DNA from: Actinomycetospora termitidis | GTDB lineage: Bacteria; Actinomycetota; Actinomycetes; Mycobacteriales; Pseudonocardiaceae | NCBI RefSeq assembly: GCF_030286555.1 | Contig: NZ_JASVWF010000007.1 | Location: 1-64,000, forward strand | Length of the DNA stretch: 64,000 bases | Direction: 5' to 3' | Notes under the pieces: generated by a model | What the model saw: only the letters and a program-made list of their open reading frames with translations | The model's database searches: none | What the model was told of the DNA's origin: nothing | In this document: piece after piece, positions 17,491-26,733 of the stretch | How positions within the stretch are numbered: the stretch's first letter is position 1 | Layout of the letters: each line of letters begins with the position of its first letter | Translations under genes and position numbers: made by a program

Positions 17491-18210
17491 GTGACGCCTG
17501 ACCAGACAGCCCTCCCGTCCCTCCTCGAACTTCACGACACGCCCGACGCCTCGCTCTACCGGAGACTCCTCCGAGATGCGCGGCGCTCGCGCCGGTGCCC
17601 GGTCCTGCTCCACCAGCCGACGCTGGAGCGGTGCGGTCACGAGACGAGGGGCGACCTGCCGCCGATCGGCATCGACGAGGCCGACCCCTACACCGTGCTC
17701 GCAGAGTGGTGGTCCGGCCCGTGCTTGCCGGACTGCCCCTGCGACGAGCCGCTCACGGCCGAGCTGCCACCACTGACGCGAGCTGGGCGGGACCTGTCCC
17801 GGCATCACGCGACCATCGCCTCAGCCAGCGAATATGCACGCGATGCGCACGGCCGCGCGACGATGGCGGTGGTCGAGGCCGCGCGGCCGGCGGACGTCCC
17901 GCTCGCCCTGCAGTGGACCGGGATGTGCAACTACTGGCACCAGGACCTGTCCCGCGCCGGCGCGGTCCTCCGCAGCTGGGAGGAGCGCTTCGGGGCGATG
18001 GTGGTGTACGTCGGCACCGCCACGCTGCTGCTCTCCGTCGCCTGCCCGCCCCGCACCCTGGATGAGGCCCGCCTCGTCGCCACCGAGCACTTCGCCTTCT
18101 GCCCGGACCAGGTCGACCCCCAGACCGGGAAGGAGACCGGACCGCTCACGATCAGCGCCTACGCGCAGACGATCCGCGGCCAGTTCCACTGGCGCTTCTG
18201 GTGGGACTGA
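17491..18210 (+). CDS. DUF4253 family protein
   Basis: A 239-residue protein from a GTG with AGGAGG just upstream. The C-terminal half has LQWTGMCNYWHQDLSRAG, VLRSWEERFGAMVVYVG, LSVACPPRTLDEA and EHFAFCPDQV, ending HWRFWWD; this series defines DUF4253. The family is widespread in actinobacteria and its function is unknown. It ends one base before the stop of the convergent gene on the other strand. Confidence 0.8.
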   Translation: MTPDQTALPSLLELHDTPDASLYRRLLRDARRSRRCPVLLHQPTLERCGHETRGDLPPIGIDEADPYTVLAEWWSGPCLPDCPCDEPLTAELPPLTRAGRDLSRHHATIASASEYARDAHGRATMAVVEAARPADVPLALQWTGMCNYWHQDLSRAGAVLRSWEERFGAMVVYVGTATLLLSVACPPRTLDEARLVATEHFAFCPDQVDPQTGKETGPLTISAYAQTIRGQFHWRFWWD

Positions 18211-18645
18211 TCAGGCCTCGCTGCCCGCGCGGGCGCCCGCCACGGCCGTACGCAACGGGATCCCTCCGACCGTCCTGGGGCGAGGGATCAACTCCGGGAA
18301 GGCGTTCACGACGACGAGGCCGTCCACGGCCGGGTGCTGCGCATAGCGCACGAGCCGCGCGCCCAGCTCGTCGTCGACACCCCCGAGCGCCGGGACGACG
18401 CCGAGCGACGCCTCGACCCGCGGGAACGGCTCCGCGACCAGCAGGGGGAGCCGGTCGCCGCCGCCCAGCGCGTAGTCCCGCACGATCACCAGACCGGCCC
18501 CCGCGAGGACGAGAGCCAGTGCGGCCAGGACCGACCGGTGGTCGAGGTGCGGGAAGGGCGAGCCCTCGATCAGCTCGACCACGCGGTGGGTCAGCAGTTC
18601 GACGTGCACGCACACCTCCGACCGCCCGGACGACAGGGACGGCAT
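18211..18645 (-). CDS. Hypothetical protein with a possible membrane segment
   Basis: A 144-residue protein with a moderately hydrophobic stretch near residues 39-58 (SVLAALALVLAGAGLVIV) followed by an alpha/beta-like region ending RPRTVGGIPLRT. I do not recognise a family. It abuts the DUF4253 gene tail to tail and lies 40 bases beyond the alpha/beta hydrolase gene on the same strand, so it may be cotranscribed with it. Confidence 0.5.
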   Translation of the reverse strand: MPSLSSGRSEVCVHVELLTHRVVELIEGSPFPHLDHRSVLAALALVLAGAGLVIVRDYALGGGDRLPLLVAEPFPRVEASLGVVPALGGVDDELGARLVRYAQHPAVDGLVVVNAFPELIPRPRTVGGIPLRTAVAGARAGSEA

Positions 18646-18685
18646 GATGATGCGGCACTGAGGGACGACACACGAGCCCCAAGCG

Positions 18686-19543
18686 TCACACGGTCATCGC
18701 CTCCGACGGCGCCAAAGGCTCGGGGACGACAGGCGGCGGCGTCGTCGCGTGGCGGACGGCCCAGGCCAGGACGTAGTCCGCGATCTCCTCCCATCCCGGC
18801 GCGGCGGGCAGCAGGTGGGGCATGCCGCCGAACTCGACGACGTCGGTGATCGTCGACTCCGCCTTGTAGTGCGCGGCGTTCGACCACTGGACCTTCGGCG
18901 GCATGATGTTGTCGCGGCTGCCGGCGACGAACAGCAGCGGCGCGCGGTTCTCGTTGTGGTAGTCGACCCACGTGCCCTGGTGGCCGGGGGTGAGGTTGGC
19001 CAGCGCGCTCTCGAAGATGATGTTGCCGGACACCGGCACCGCGTACCGCTCGTAGAGGGCGCGCGCCTCGGCCTCGGGGAAGGTGTTGGTGAACGCGTAG
19101 TTCCAGTGCTCGAAGTCGTAGCGGATCGCCCGGTGCCGGTTGGCGGGGTTCTTCAGCACCGGGAACGTGGCCTTGACCTGCGACAACGGCACCACCGGCA
19201 CGCCCTCGGTGGGTGCCGAGTTCATCGCGACGCCGACCGCGCCGAGACCGTGGTCGAGCAGGATCTGCGTGAACGCTCCGCCGGCGGAGTGCCCGATGAT
19301 GATCGGCGGCGTCGGCAGCGCGCGGACGACCTGATCGAGGTGCTCGACGATCGACGACGCCGTGATCGCCTCGACGGGGGAGGGATCCGCGTTGAGCGAC
19401 TCGACCTCCACCTCGAAGCCCGGGTAGCCCGGCGCGATCACCCGGTACCCCTTGCTCTCGTAGCGGGCGATCCAGTGCTCCCAGGACCGCGGGGTCACCC
19501 AGAAGCCGTGGACGAGCACGATGGTGTCGGGCGCATCAGTCAT
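18686..19543 (-). CDS. Alpha/beta hydrolase
   Basis: A 285-residue alpha/beta hydrolase. It begins MTDAPDTIVLVHGFWVT, giving strand 3 and the HG oxyanion motif. The nucleophile is S86 in GHSAGG, the acid probably D211 in GSRDN and the base H243 in GMPHLLP. The ATG at 19543 is preferred over one seven codons upstream because TATCGT sits 6 bases before it, suggesting a leaderless transcript. The substrate cannot be told. It is divergent from the AraC regulator and may be under its control. Confidence 0.8.
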   Translation of the reverse strand: MTDAPDTIVLVHGFWVTPRSWEHWIARYESKGYRVIAPGYPGFEVEVESLNADPSPVEAITASSIVEHLDQVVRALPTPPIIIGHSAGGAFTQILLDHGLGAVGVAMNSAPTEGVPVVPLSQVKATFPVLKNPANRHRAIRYDFEHWNYAFTNTFPEAEARALYERYAVPVSGNIIFESALANLTPGHQGTWVDYHNENRAPLLFVAGSRDNIMPPKVQWSNAAHYKAESTITDVVEFGGMPHLLPAAPGWEEIADYVLAWAVRHATTPPPVVPEPLAPSEAMTV

Positions 19544-19549
19544 ATGGTG

Positions 19550-19555
19550 ACGATA
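19550..19555 (-). promoter_or_regulatory. Candidate -10 box for leaderless hydrolase gene
   Basis: TATCGT on the minus strand ends 6 bases before the ATG at 19543. It supports the shorter start of the alpha/beta hydrolase. Confidence 0.4.
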
Positions 19556-19682
19556 AGTAGTCACGCCGGCACGTTCTTGACCGACGATGCCGGATTCTGG
19601 TCCCTGAGTGCGGATTCCCGTTTCGCCACGGCCGACGACTCTCTACGCTCGGTGAGCAGGACCTCGCCGGAGGAATGACCTC

Positions 19683-20630
19683 ATGCTCGTACTCGACTCC
19701 CGGGACGTGCCGGCCGAGGCCCGCGCCGAGCGCGTCACGTCGCTGATGGCCGAGGCCAGCGCCGCGAGCGTCTCGCTCACGCCGCATAACGACCTCCAAG
19801 CGCGCATGGAGCTCTGGCAGCTCGGCCGCCTGACCCTGTTCCGCAGCGCCTCGTCCGGCATGGCCATGTCCCGCGACGCCCGCCGCGCCCGCAGCGACGG
19901 GGCGCCGATCATCGCCCTCGCGGTGCAGGAGCGCAGCACGGCCCGGCACGAGCAGTTCGGGCACCGTCGGGAGGTTGCCGCGGGGGAGCTGATGCTCGTC
20001 GACCTCGCGTCGCCGTTCGCCTTCTCCTGGACGACGACGGGTGCCTCCCGGGCACTGCAGGTGCCCCTCGACGCGCTCGGTCTCCCGCCGGAGGTCGTCC
20101 GTGCCGCTGCGCCGCGACTGCAGGACGGTCCCCTCGCCGGGCTCGTGGCGCGGCACGTGATCGACCTGTTCCGGGTGGCCGACCAGGTCGCCGCCGGAGC
20201 GCAGGCCGCGTCCGTCGGGGCGGCGAGCATCGACCTGGTCCGGGCCCTCATCGCCTCGTCGACCAGCGCGGACGCGGACACGCGCACCGTCCATCGCGAG
20301 ACCCTGCTGGTCCGCATCCACGAGTACGTCCGCCAGCACCTGCGCGACCCCGACCTCGACGCGGACGAGATCGCGGCGGTCCACAACATCTCGCGGCGGC
20401 AGGTCTTCGAGCTCTTCGCGCGGACGGGCACGAGCCTGGAGCAGTCGATCATCGCGCGGCGCCTCGAAGGTGCCCACGACGAGCTCGGCCGGCCCGGCTC
20501 CCGCAAGGCGATCGCCACTGTCGCCGCGGAGTGGGGCTTCCGCGACCCCGCCCACTTCTCGCGCCGCTTCAAGGCCGCGTTCGGCCTCACCCCGAGCGAA
20601 CGACGGGCGGCCGCCGCACCTCGCCCTTGA
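19683..20630 (+). CDS. AraC-family transcriptional regulator
   Basis: A 315-residue protein. Residues 1-190 resemble the AraC-binding-like sensor domain found in regulators of aromatic and aliphatic catabolism. Residues 205-312 are the AraC/XylS DNA-binding domain, with two helix-turn-helices around ISRRQVFELFARTG and ATVAAEWGFRDPAHFSRRF followed by GLTPSERR. GGAGGA sits 8 bases before the ATG. It lies directly upstream of, and in the same direction as, the carboxylase-like operon, and divergent from a hydrolase; it probably activates the operon when the substrate is present. Confidence 0.85.
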   Translation: MLVLDSRDVPAEARAERVTSLMAEASAASVSLTPHNDLQARMELWQLGRLTLFRSASSGMAMSRDARRARSDGAPIIALAVQERSTARHEQFGHRREVAAGELMLVDLASPFAFSWTTTGASRALQVPLDALGLPPEVVRAAAPRLQDGPLAGLVARHVIDLFRVADQVAAGAQAASVGAASIDLVRALIASSTSADADTRTVHRETLLVRIHEYVRQHLRDPDLDADEIAAVHNISRRQVFELFARTGTSLEQSIIARRLEGAHDELGRPGSRKAIATVAAEWGFRDPAHFSRRFKAAFGLTPSERRAAAAPRP

Positions 20631-20658
20631 CGAACCTTCGCTCGTGTCAGATAGTCGA

Positions 20659-20680
20659 CGCCACCGTCAAAGTCGTGGCG
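20659..20680 (+). promoter_or_regulatory. Inverted repeat upstream of the hyuA-like operon
   Basis: CGCCAC (20659-20664) and GTGGCG (20675-20680) form a perfect 6-bp inverted repeat with a 10-base spacer, 35 bases before the ATG at 20715 and just after the AraC gene. It may be a regulator site. The arms are short, so chance is possible in such GC-rich DNA. Confidence 0.35.
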
Positions 20681-20714
20681 CGGGTCACGAGCGAGTTCAA
20701 CGAGGAGCAGGCGC

Positions 20715-22814
20715 ATGGCCTACGTGATCGGCGTGGACGTGGGCGGGACCTTCACCGACGCGGTGCTCGATGACGACTCCGGGTCCGTCATCGCCGCGAA
20801 GGCCCCGTCGACGCCTCCGGACTACTCCCAGGGCGTCCTCGACGTGCTGGAGCTGCTGGCCGAGCAGCTGGGGCGGTCGGTGGAGGAGATGCTGGCCGAG
20901 ACCCACCACATCGCCCACGGCACCACGTCGTCCCTGAACGCCCTGGTCCAGCGCAAGGTCCCCGAGGTCGGGTTCCTCACCACCAAGGGCCACCGCGACT
21001 CGATCTTCATCATGAACGTCGAGGGCCGCTACCTGGGCCGTTCCCCGCACGAGCTGCAGCACGTGCTCGCCCAGGACAAGGACCACTACCTGCTGCCCAA
21101 GCGGCACGCCCTCGAGGTCACCGAGCGGATGGACCGCGACGGCAACGTCATTGTCGCGCTCGACGAGGACGAGGTCCGCGCCCAGGTCGAGAAGCTGCGC
21201 GCCGACGGCATCCGCGCCATCGCGGTCTCCCTGCTCTGGGCCTTCCGCAACCCCGCCCACGAGCGCCGTATCCGCGAGATCGTCGCCGAGATCGACGCCG
21301 ACATCTACGTCGCGCTCTCCAGCGAGGTCAGCCCCCGCATCCGCGAGTTCGCCCGCAACTCCACGACGATCATGTCGACGCAGGTCGGGCCCGGTCTGCG
21401 CGACTACCTGACGAACCTCGAGTCGGCGCTGAAGGAGAAGGGCCTCGGCGGCCCGCTGCTCGTCATGCAGTCGAACGGCGGCGCGGTCGCGGCCTCCGAG
21501 GCCCCGCAGCAGGCCATCTCCACCGTCGGCTCCGTCCTCACCGGCGGCGTCATCGGCTCGACCCAGCTCGGCCAGAAGCTCGGCCACCGGAACATCATCT
21601 CCACCGACGTCGGCGGCACGACGTTCCTCGTCGGGCTGATCGTCGACGGCGAGCCGGAGCGCGACACCACGACCGTCATCAACCACCACCCGATCAACGT
21701 CCCGACGCTGAAGGTGCACGCCATCGGCTCCGGCGGCGGCGCGATCGCGTGGGTCGACGCCGGCGGCAACCTGCGCATCGGCCCGCACTCGGCGCAGGCC
21801 GTCCCCGGCCCCGCCTGCTACGACCAGGGCGGCACCGAGCCCACCAACACCGACGCCAACCTCGTCCTGGGCATCCTCCCGACGACGGGTCTGCTCGGCG
21901 GCCGCAAGGCGCTGAACGTGGAGCGCGCCCGGGAGGCCATCAGGACGAAGGTCGCCGACCCGCTCGGACTGAGCATCGAGGACGCCGCCGCCGCGATCCA
22001 CGCCGCGCAGAACGCCCAGACCGGCGATCTGCTGCGCAAGAGCGTCGTCGAGGCGGGGCACGACCCGCGCGAGTTCGTCCTCTACGCCTTCGGCGGCTCC
22101 GGCCCGGCGTTCTGCGCGAAGTACGCGTCGCACCTGGGCGTCGACGAGGTCGTCGTCCCGCTCGGCCCGGTCGCCTCGGCGTTCTCCGCGTACGGCCTCG
22201 CGGCGTCCGACATCGCCCTCGCCCAGGAGCTCTCCGACCCGGCCCAGCTCCCCGTCGACCCGGTCCGCGCGGAGAAGAACTTCGCCCAGCTCGAGGACCA
22301 GGTGCGCCAGGGCCTCGACCGGCAGGGCCTGAAGTTCGACCACGTGGAGATCGTCCGCGAGGTCGACATGCGCTACGCGATGCAGCTCGCCGAGGTCACG
22401 GTGCCCGTCAGCGACGGCCCGCTCGACGAGAACGCGATGAACGAGGCCGCGGCACGCTTCGAGCAGAAGTACGCCGACCTCTACGGCCAGGGCTCCGGCT
22501 TCTCGGCCGCCGGCATCCAGGCCATCACCTACCGCGTCCGCGGCCGCGGCGTCCTGCCGTTCAGCCCGGAGCTCCCGCCGCTCGACCAGGCCGATGGACC
22601 CGCCCCGTCGTCGGGAAACAGGCCCGTCTACCTCGAGATCGGCCAGGGCTTCGTCGACACCCCGATCTACGACTACACCGCCCTGCGCGCCGGCCACGTC
22701 ATCGCCGGACCCGCCGTCATCGAGGTCCCGACGACGACCGTGGTCGTCCCCGAGGGCCGCACCGGCACCGTCGACGAGCTCGGCAACCTCCACATCTCCA
22801 AGAACGGAGCCTGA
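20715..22814 (+). CDS. hyuA: Hydantoinase A / acetone carboxylase beta-type subunit
   Basis: A 699-residue protein of the HyuA/acetone-carboxylase-beta family. The N-terminal IGVDVGGTFTDAVL and the internal STDVGGTTFLVGL are the two ASKHA-type phosphate-binding loops that bind and split ATP. HGTTSSLNAL and the C-terminal FGGSGPAFCAKYA are also family hallmarks. Known relatives are ATP-dependent hydantoinases, oxoprolinases and acetone or acetophenone carboxylases. GAGGAGCAG upstream gives a ribosome site. It is separated by 5 bases from the partner subunit. The gamma-like zinc domain on that partner favours a carboxylase over a hydantoinase. Confidence 0.85.
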   Translation: MAYVIGVDVGGTFTDAVLDDDSGSVIAAKAPSTPPDYSQGVLDVLELLAEQLGRSVEEMLAETHHIAHGTTSSLNALVQRKVPEVGFLTTKGHRDSIFIMNVEGRYLGRSPHELQHVLAQDKDHYLLPKRHALEVTERMDRDGNVIVALDEDEVRAQVEKLRADGIRAIAVSLLWAFRNPAHERRIREIVAEIDADIYVALSSEVSPRIREFARNSTTIMSTQVGPGLRDYLTNLESALKEKGLGGPLLVMQSNGGAVAASEAPQQAISTVGSVLTGGVIGSTQLGQKLGHRNIISTDVGGTTFLVGLIVDGEPERDTTTVINHHPINVPTLKVHAIGSGGGAIAWVDAGGNLRIGPHSAQAVPGPACYDQGGTEPTNTDANLVLGILPTTGLLGGRKALNVERAREAIRTKVADPLGLSIEDAAAAIHAAQNAQTGDLLRKSVVEAGHDPREFVLYAFGGSGPAFCAKYASHLGVDEVVVPLGPVASAFSAYGLAASDIALAQELSDPAQLPVDPVRAEKNFAQLEDQVRQGLDRQGLKFDHVEIVREVDMRYAMQLAEVTVPVSDGPLDENAMNEAAARFEQKYADLYGQGSGFSAAGIQAITYRVRGRGVLPFSPELPPLDQADGPAPSSGNRPVYLEIGQGFVDTPIYDYTALRAGHVIAGPAVIEVPTTTVVVPEGRTGTVDELGNLHISKNGA

Positions 22815-22819
22815 CCCCC

Positions 22820-25126
22820 ATGGCCATGGCCGTCCCCGGCTCCGAGCGCTTCTCGAGCCGCCCGATCGACCCCGACACGCTCGCCGCGCAGCTCCCGGCC
22901 AGCCTGCCGGTCCACACCGTCACCCAGGAGCAGATCGACGCGGTCGACCCGCTGACCTACGAGGTCATCCGGCACCGCCTCTGGTCGGTCACCGACGAGA
23001 TGGGCGAGGCGCTCAAGCGCATGTCCGGCTCGCCGATCGTCACCGACGCGAACGACTTCGACTTCGCGGTCTCCGACGAGCTCGGCCAGGAGGTGCAGGT
23101 CGGGCTCTACAACACGATGCTCGTCGGCGCCGTCGACCTAGCCATCTACTGGACCTTGCAGCATCGCGCGACCAACCCCGGCATCGCCGAGGGCGACATG
23201 TTCCTCACCAACGACCCGTGGGTCGGCGGCGGGCTGCACCAGAACGACGCGATGGTCTACCAGCCGGTGTTCTGGGAGGGGAAGCTCTTCGGCTGGACCT
23301 CCGCGATCGCCCACCAGCCCGACCTCGGCGGCGTCGGCCTCGGCTCGTTCTCCCCGGGCGCGCAGGACGTCTTCTCCGAGTCGCTGCCCACCCCGCCGAT
23401 CAAGGTCGTGCGCGACGGGCTGCTGCAGGACGACGTCGCCGACGTCTGGGTCCGCCGCTCCCGCGTCCCGATGATGATCGGCCTCGACCTGCGCGCGAAG
23501 GTCGGCGCGAACACCGTCGGCCGCGACCGCCTCCTCGCCGTCATCGAGCAGTACGGCGCGGACACGGTCAAGGCCGTCATGAAGCGGATGATGTCCGACG
23601 CCGAGTCGCGGCTGCGGGGCAAGCTCAAGGCCCTTCCCGACGGCAGGTGGCACGCGACCGGGTACCAGGACCAGTCCCACGAGGGCGACCGCGGACTCCA
23701 CAAGATCACCGTCGAGATGACGAAGGCCGACGACCACATCACCTTCGACTTCACCGGCACCGACCCGCAGTCCGGCGTCGTCAACTGCACCTACGCCGGT
23801 ATGCGCGGCGGCGTCATGCTCGCCCTGCTGCCGATCCTCGCGGGCGACATCCCGTGGTCGGCCGGCGGGCTGATGCGCTGCTTCGACCTGGTCAGCGAAG
23901 AAGGCACGATCAACAACGCGAGCTTCCCCGCCGCGGTGGGTCGCGGGCCGATCGGGCCCGCGTGGCTGACCGGCAACCTCGTCGCCGAGTGCCTCTCGCA
24001 GATGCTCGACCAGGCACCGGACCTCGCCGCCCACGTCCAGTCCAGCTGCTGCGGCACGTGGGACACCGCGGTGATCGCGGGGCTCGACCAGCGCGGGGCG
24101 GTCCCGACGCCGTTCCTGTCGATCATGATGGACCCGATGGCGGGCGGCTACGGCGCCCAGCCGCAGGCCGACGGCATGGACACCGGCGGGCTGTTCTGCA
24201 TCCCGCTCGGCCGCGTGCCCGACGTCGAGATGACGGAGTTCCTCTACCCGGTGCTCGCCCTGTGGCGGCGCGAGGAACCGGACTCCGGCGGGCCCGGTCG
24301 CCAGCGCGGCGGGGTCGGGGCGTCGCTCGCGATCACCCCGCACGGCACGAGCTTCCCGATCGGCCTGGTCCTCGCCTCCAACGGCAAGGCGGTCAGCCAG
24401 AACAACGGGCTCGCCGGCGGCTACCCCGGCAACACCGGGGTCGAGTACATCGCCCGCGGCAGCGAGGTGACGCAGCAGCTCGGGGCCGGTCGTCTCCCGA
24501 CCGATCTCGCCGACGTCGGCGGCACCGCGGAGCTCCAGCCCTGCTACGGCGAGACGTACGTGGCGCCCGGCGAGGTGTTCACGATGTTCTGGCAGGGCGG
24601 CGGGGGCTACGGCGACCCGCTGGTCCGCGAGCCGGAGGACGTCGCCCGCGACGTGCGGGAGGAGAAGGTCACCGCCGCCACCGCGCTCACCGCGTACGGC
24701 GTCGTCGTGGACGACGCCGGGACGGTCGACGCCCAGGCGACCAACTCCCGCCGTCAGGAACTCCGGGAGGCCCGACGTGCCCGCGGCTCGGCCGAGGGCA
24801 CGCGCGACACGGTCGACCTGACCGACGCCCGCCGTCTTGACGACAACCTCGTCGCGGTCGGCGAGCAGGTGGCCTGCCGGCACTGCGCGACGGTGCTCGG
24901 GTCGGGTGCGGTCGGCGAGCTGGACCTCGTGCGCTACGAGGGGCCGGTGTCCGACGCGGGCCCGCAGGTCGTGGACAACGCCGGGGAGTACGTCGACGGC
25001 GCGGTGCAGTTCCGGCAGTACTGCTGCCCGGGGTGCTTCACGGCGGTGTCGACGGCGGTCGTGCCGGTCGACCACGTCGACGACGTGACCCGCACGAGCC
25101 GCGTGCTCGCGGACGCCCGCTCATGA
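22820..25126 (+). CDS. hyuB: Hydantoinase B-type subunit fused to an acetone-carboxylase-gamma-like domain
   Basis: A 768-residue protein. Residues 40-590 are the HyuB/acetone carboxylase alpha-type domain (FDFAVSDELGQEVQVG, LTNDPWVGGGLHQND, FDFTGTDPQSGVVNCTYAG). After a linker, residues 650-768 form a small zinc-ribbon-like domain with ACRHCATVLG near 685 and YCCPGCFTAV near 734, i.e. two CxxC pairs as in the separate gamma subunit of acetone carboxylase. The fusion replaces a third gene. The ATG at 22820 lies just after the hyuA stop; the frame is open far upstream but that part overlaps hyuA. It overlaps the next gene by 4 bases. Confidence 0.85.
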   Translation: MAMAVPGSERFSSRPIDPDTLAAQLPASLPVHTVTQEQIDAVDPLTYEVIRHRLWSVTDEMGEALKRMSGSPIVTDANDFDFAVSDELGQEVQVGLYNTMLVGAVDLAIYWTLQHRATNPGIAEGDMFLTNDPWVGGGLHQNDAMVYQPVFWEGKLFGWTSAIAHQPDLGGVGLGSFSPGAQDVFSESLPTPPIKVVRDGLLQDDVADVWVRRSRVPMMIGLDLRAKVGANTVGRDRLLAVIEQYGADTVKAVMKRMMSDAESRLRGKLKALPDGRWHATGYQDQSHEGDRGLHKITVEMTKADDHITFDFTGTDPQSGVVNCTYAGMRGGVMLALLPILAGDIPWSAGGLMRCFDLVSEEGTINNASFPAAVGRGPIGPAWLTGNLVAECLSQMLDQAPDLAAHVQSSCCGTWDTAVIAGLDQRGAVPTPFLSIMMDPMAGGYGAQPQADGMDTGGLFCIPLGRVPDVEMTEFLYPVLALWRREEPDSGGPGRQRGGVGASLAITPHGTSFPIGLVLASNGKAVSQNNGLAGGYPGNTGVEYIARGSEVTQQLGAGRLPTDLADVGGTAELQPCYGETYVAPGEVFTMFWQGGGGYGDPLVREPEDVARDVREEKVTAATALTAYGVVVDDAGTVDAQATNSRRQELREARRARGSAEGTRDTVDLTDARRLDDNLVAVGEQVACRHCATVLGSGAVGELDLVRYEGPVSDAGPQVVDNAGEYVDGAVQFRQYCCPGCFTAVSTAVVPVDHVDDVTRTSRVLADARS

Positions 25127-26733
25127 GGCTGGACCGGGTCGCCGTGCTCGGCGGGGGACCGGGAGGTCTCTACGCCGCGCGGCTGTGCAAGCTCGCCCGG
25201 CCCGACTGCGAGGTCGTGGTCCACGAGCAGGGCGTTCCGGACGAGACGTTCGGGTTCGGCGTCGGACTGGCCGCGCGCACGCAGCGCCGGCTGGCCGAGG
25301 CCGACCCGGCCTCGCTCGACGACATCCTCGCCGCCTCCTGGTCGCACGACATGCGGATGGTCGTCGGGGGCCGGGCGGCGGGGATGAGCGTGTCGAGCCT
25401 GGTCGCGGTCGGGCGCGCGGAGCTGCTGCGGGTGCTGCAGCGCCACGCCGAGGACGCGGGCGTGAAGCTCGAGTTCGGGGCACGGCGCTCGGCCGACGAG
25501 CTGGACGCCGACCTGGTGATCGCGGCGGACGGGGTCGGGAGCGCGACGCGCTCGGCCGGCGACTTCGGCGCCGACGTCGAGACCGGCACCGGCTGGTACC
25601 TCTGGGCCGGCACGGACGTCGCCCTGCCGCACGCCCTGTTCGCGCCCGAGCGGACCGAGCACGGCGTGTTCGTCACGCACGCCTATCCCTACGCGGCCGA
25701 CCGCAGCACGTTCCTGGTCGAGACCGACGAGGCGACGTACCGGGCGGCCGGCTTCGACCACGCGGTGCCGGCGGACGAGTCCGACACCGTGGCGCTCGAG
25801 TACCTCTCCGACGTGTTCGCCGACCACCTCGACGGACACCGGCTGATCGGCAACCGCACCCGCTGGATGCAGTTCCGGACGGTGCGCTGCGACCGGTGGC
25901 ACGCCGGGAACGTGGTGCTGCTCGGGGACGCCGCGCACACCGCGCACTACTCCGTCGGGTCCGGCACGAAGCTGGCGATGGAGGACGCGATCGCGCTGGT
26001 CGGCTCGCTGCAGGAGTCGGACGACCTGGAGTCGGCGTTGAGTGCGTACGAGGACGAGCGCCGCCCCGCCGTCGCGCGGATCCAGGACATCGCCGAGCGC
26101 TCCCGCCGCTGGTGGGAGACGTTCCCGGAGCGCCTGGACCTCCCCGTCGAGCAGCTCCTCGTGGCCTACATGAGCCGGGCGGGCAACGTCCCGCTCGACC
26201 GGTTCGCCGCGGGCTCGCCCGAGCTCGTGGCCATGGCGCTGCAGCAGTGGGCGGGGGAGGAGCCGCCCTCCGGGCGTCAGCAGTGCGGCCATGCTGACAC
26301 TGGACGGCACGATTCCCCCAACGTCGACTCGCTGGCGGAGTGGGCCCTCGCGCGGGCCCTGCGTCCGTCGACCCCAGGCCAGGAACCCGAGGTCGAGGGG
26401 GAGCCGGAGGGGTCGCGCGGTTTCGACTCCCGGGTCGTCGCCGACGACCCGCAGGCCTTGGACGCGACTGTGCTCGACCTCGGCACCGACGAGCGCCCGT
26501 CCGGCTCCGAGGAGGTCGTCGAGGACGCAGTGCGGCGGGGCTCGCTGGTCATGGACACGGTCTGGCTGACCGGCGCCGACGACCGGGCCAGCGTCCTGAC
26601 CCGGCTCGAGGTCGCCGAGCGGCTCCGTCGGCAGACGCCGGCGCTGGTCGTCGTCGCCGGCCCCGAGGCCCTGCGCCACGACTTCGCCGACGGGCTGGTC
26701 GCCGACCGCGCGCACCTGGTGGCGCTGCGATGA
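25123..26733 (+). CDS. FAD monooxygenase of the salicylyl-CoA / anthraniloyl-CoA hydroxylase type
   Basis: A 536-residue flavoprotein. VLGGGPGGLYAARL gives the FAD GxGxxG loop and GDAAHTAHYSVGSGTK near residue 265 is the second FAD motif in the form typical of acyl-CoA-linked aromatic hydroxylases. The C-terminal 150 residues (DLGTDERPSGSEEVVED, TVWLTGADDRASVLTRLEV, VVAGPEALRHD) resemble the short C-terminal part of those enzymes, but the old-yellow-enzyme domain of the bifunctional forms is absent. It starts inside the stop of hyuB and overlaps the CoA ligase gene, so hydroxylation of the CoA thioester made by that ligase is likely. The exact substrate is not known. Confidence 0.8.
   Translation: MRLDRVAVLGGGPGGLYAARLCKLARPDCEVVVHEQGVPDETFGFGVGLAARTQRRLAEADPASLDDILAASWSHDMRMVVGGRAAGMSVSSLVAVGRAELLRVLQRHAEDAGVKLEFGARRSADELDADLVIAADGVGSATRSAGDFGADVETGTGWYLWAGTDVALPHALFAPERTEHGVFVTHAYPYAADRSTFLVETDEATYRAAGFDHAVPADESDTVALEYLSDVFADHLDGHRLIGNRTRWMQFRTVRCDRWHAGNVVLLGDAAHTAHYSVGSGTKLAMEDAIALVGSLQESDDLESALSAYEDERRPAVARIQDIAERSRRWWETFPERLDLPVEQLLVAYMSRAGNVPLDRFAAGSPELVAMALQQWAGEEPPSGRQQCGHADTGRHDSPNVDSLAEWALARALRPSTPGQEPEVEGEPEGSRGFDSRVVADDPQALDATVLDLGTDERPSGSEEVVEDAVRRGSLVMDTVWLTGADDRASVLTRLEVAERLRRQTPALVVVAGPEALRHDFADGLVADRAHLVALR

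Noticed and set aside
20697..22793. Long minus-strand open frame opposite the hyuA-like gene
   Set aside because: It mirrors the codon structure of a high-GC gene, has Arg/Val/Asp/Gly-rich sequence without family motifs, and the plus strand has a clear family match.
21749..22819. An N-terminal extension of the hyuB-like gene
   Set aside because: The frame is open but lies entirely within hyuA, is Arg/Pro-rich, and the family N-terminus fits the ATG at 22820.
22594..24840. Long plus-strand frame overlapping the hyuB-like gene
   Set aside because: Extremely Arg/Pro-rich translation out of frame with a recognisable enzyme; a GC-content shadow.
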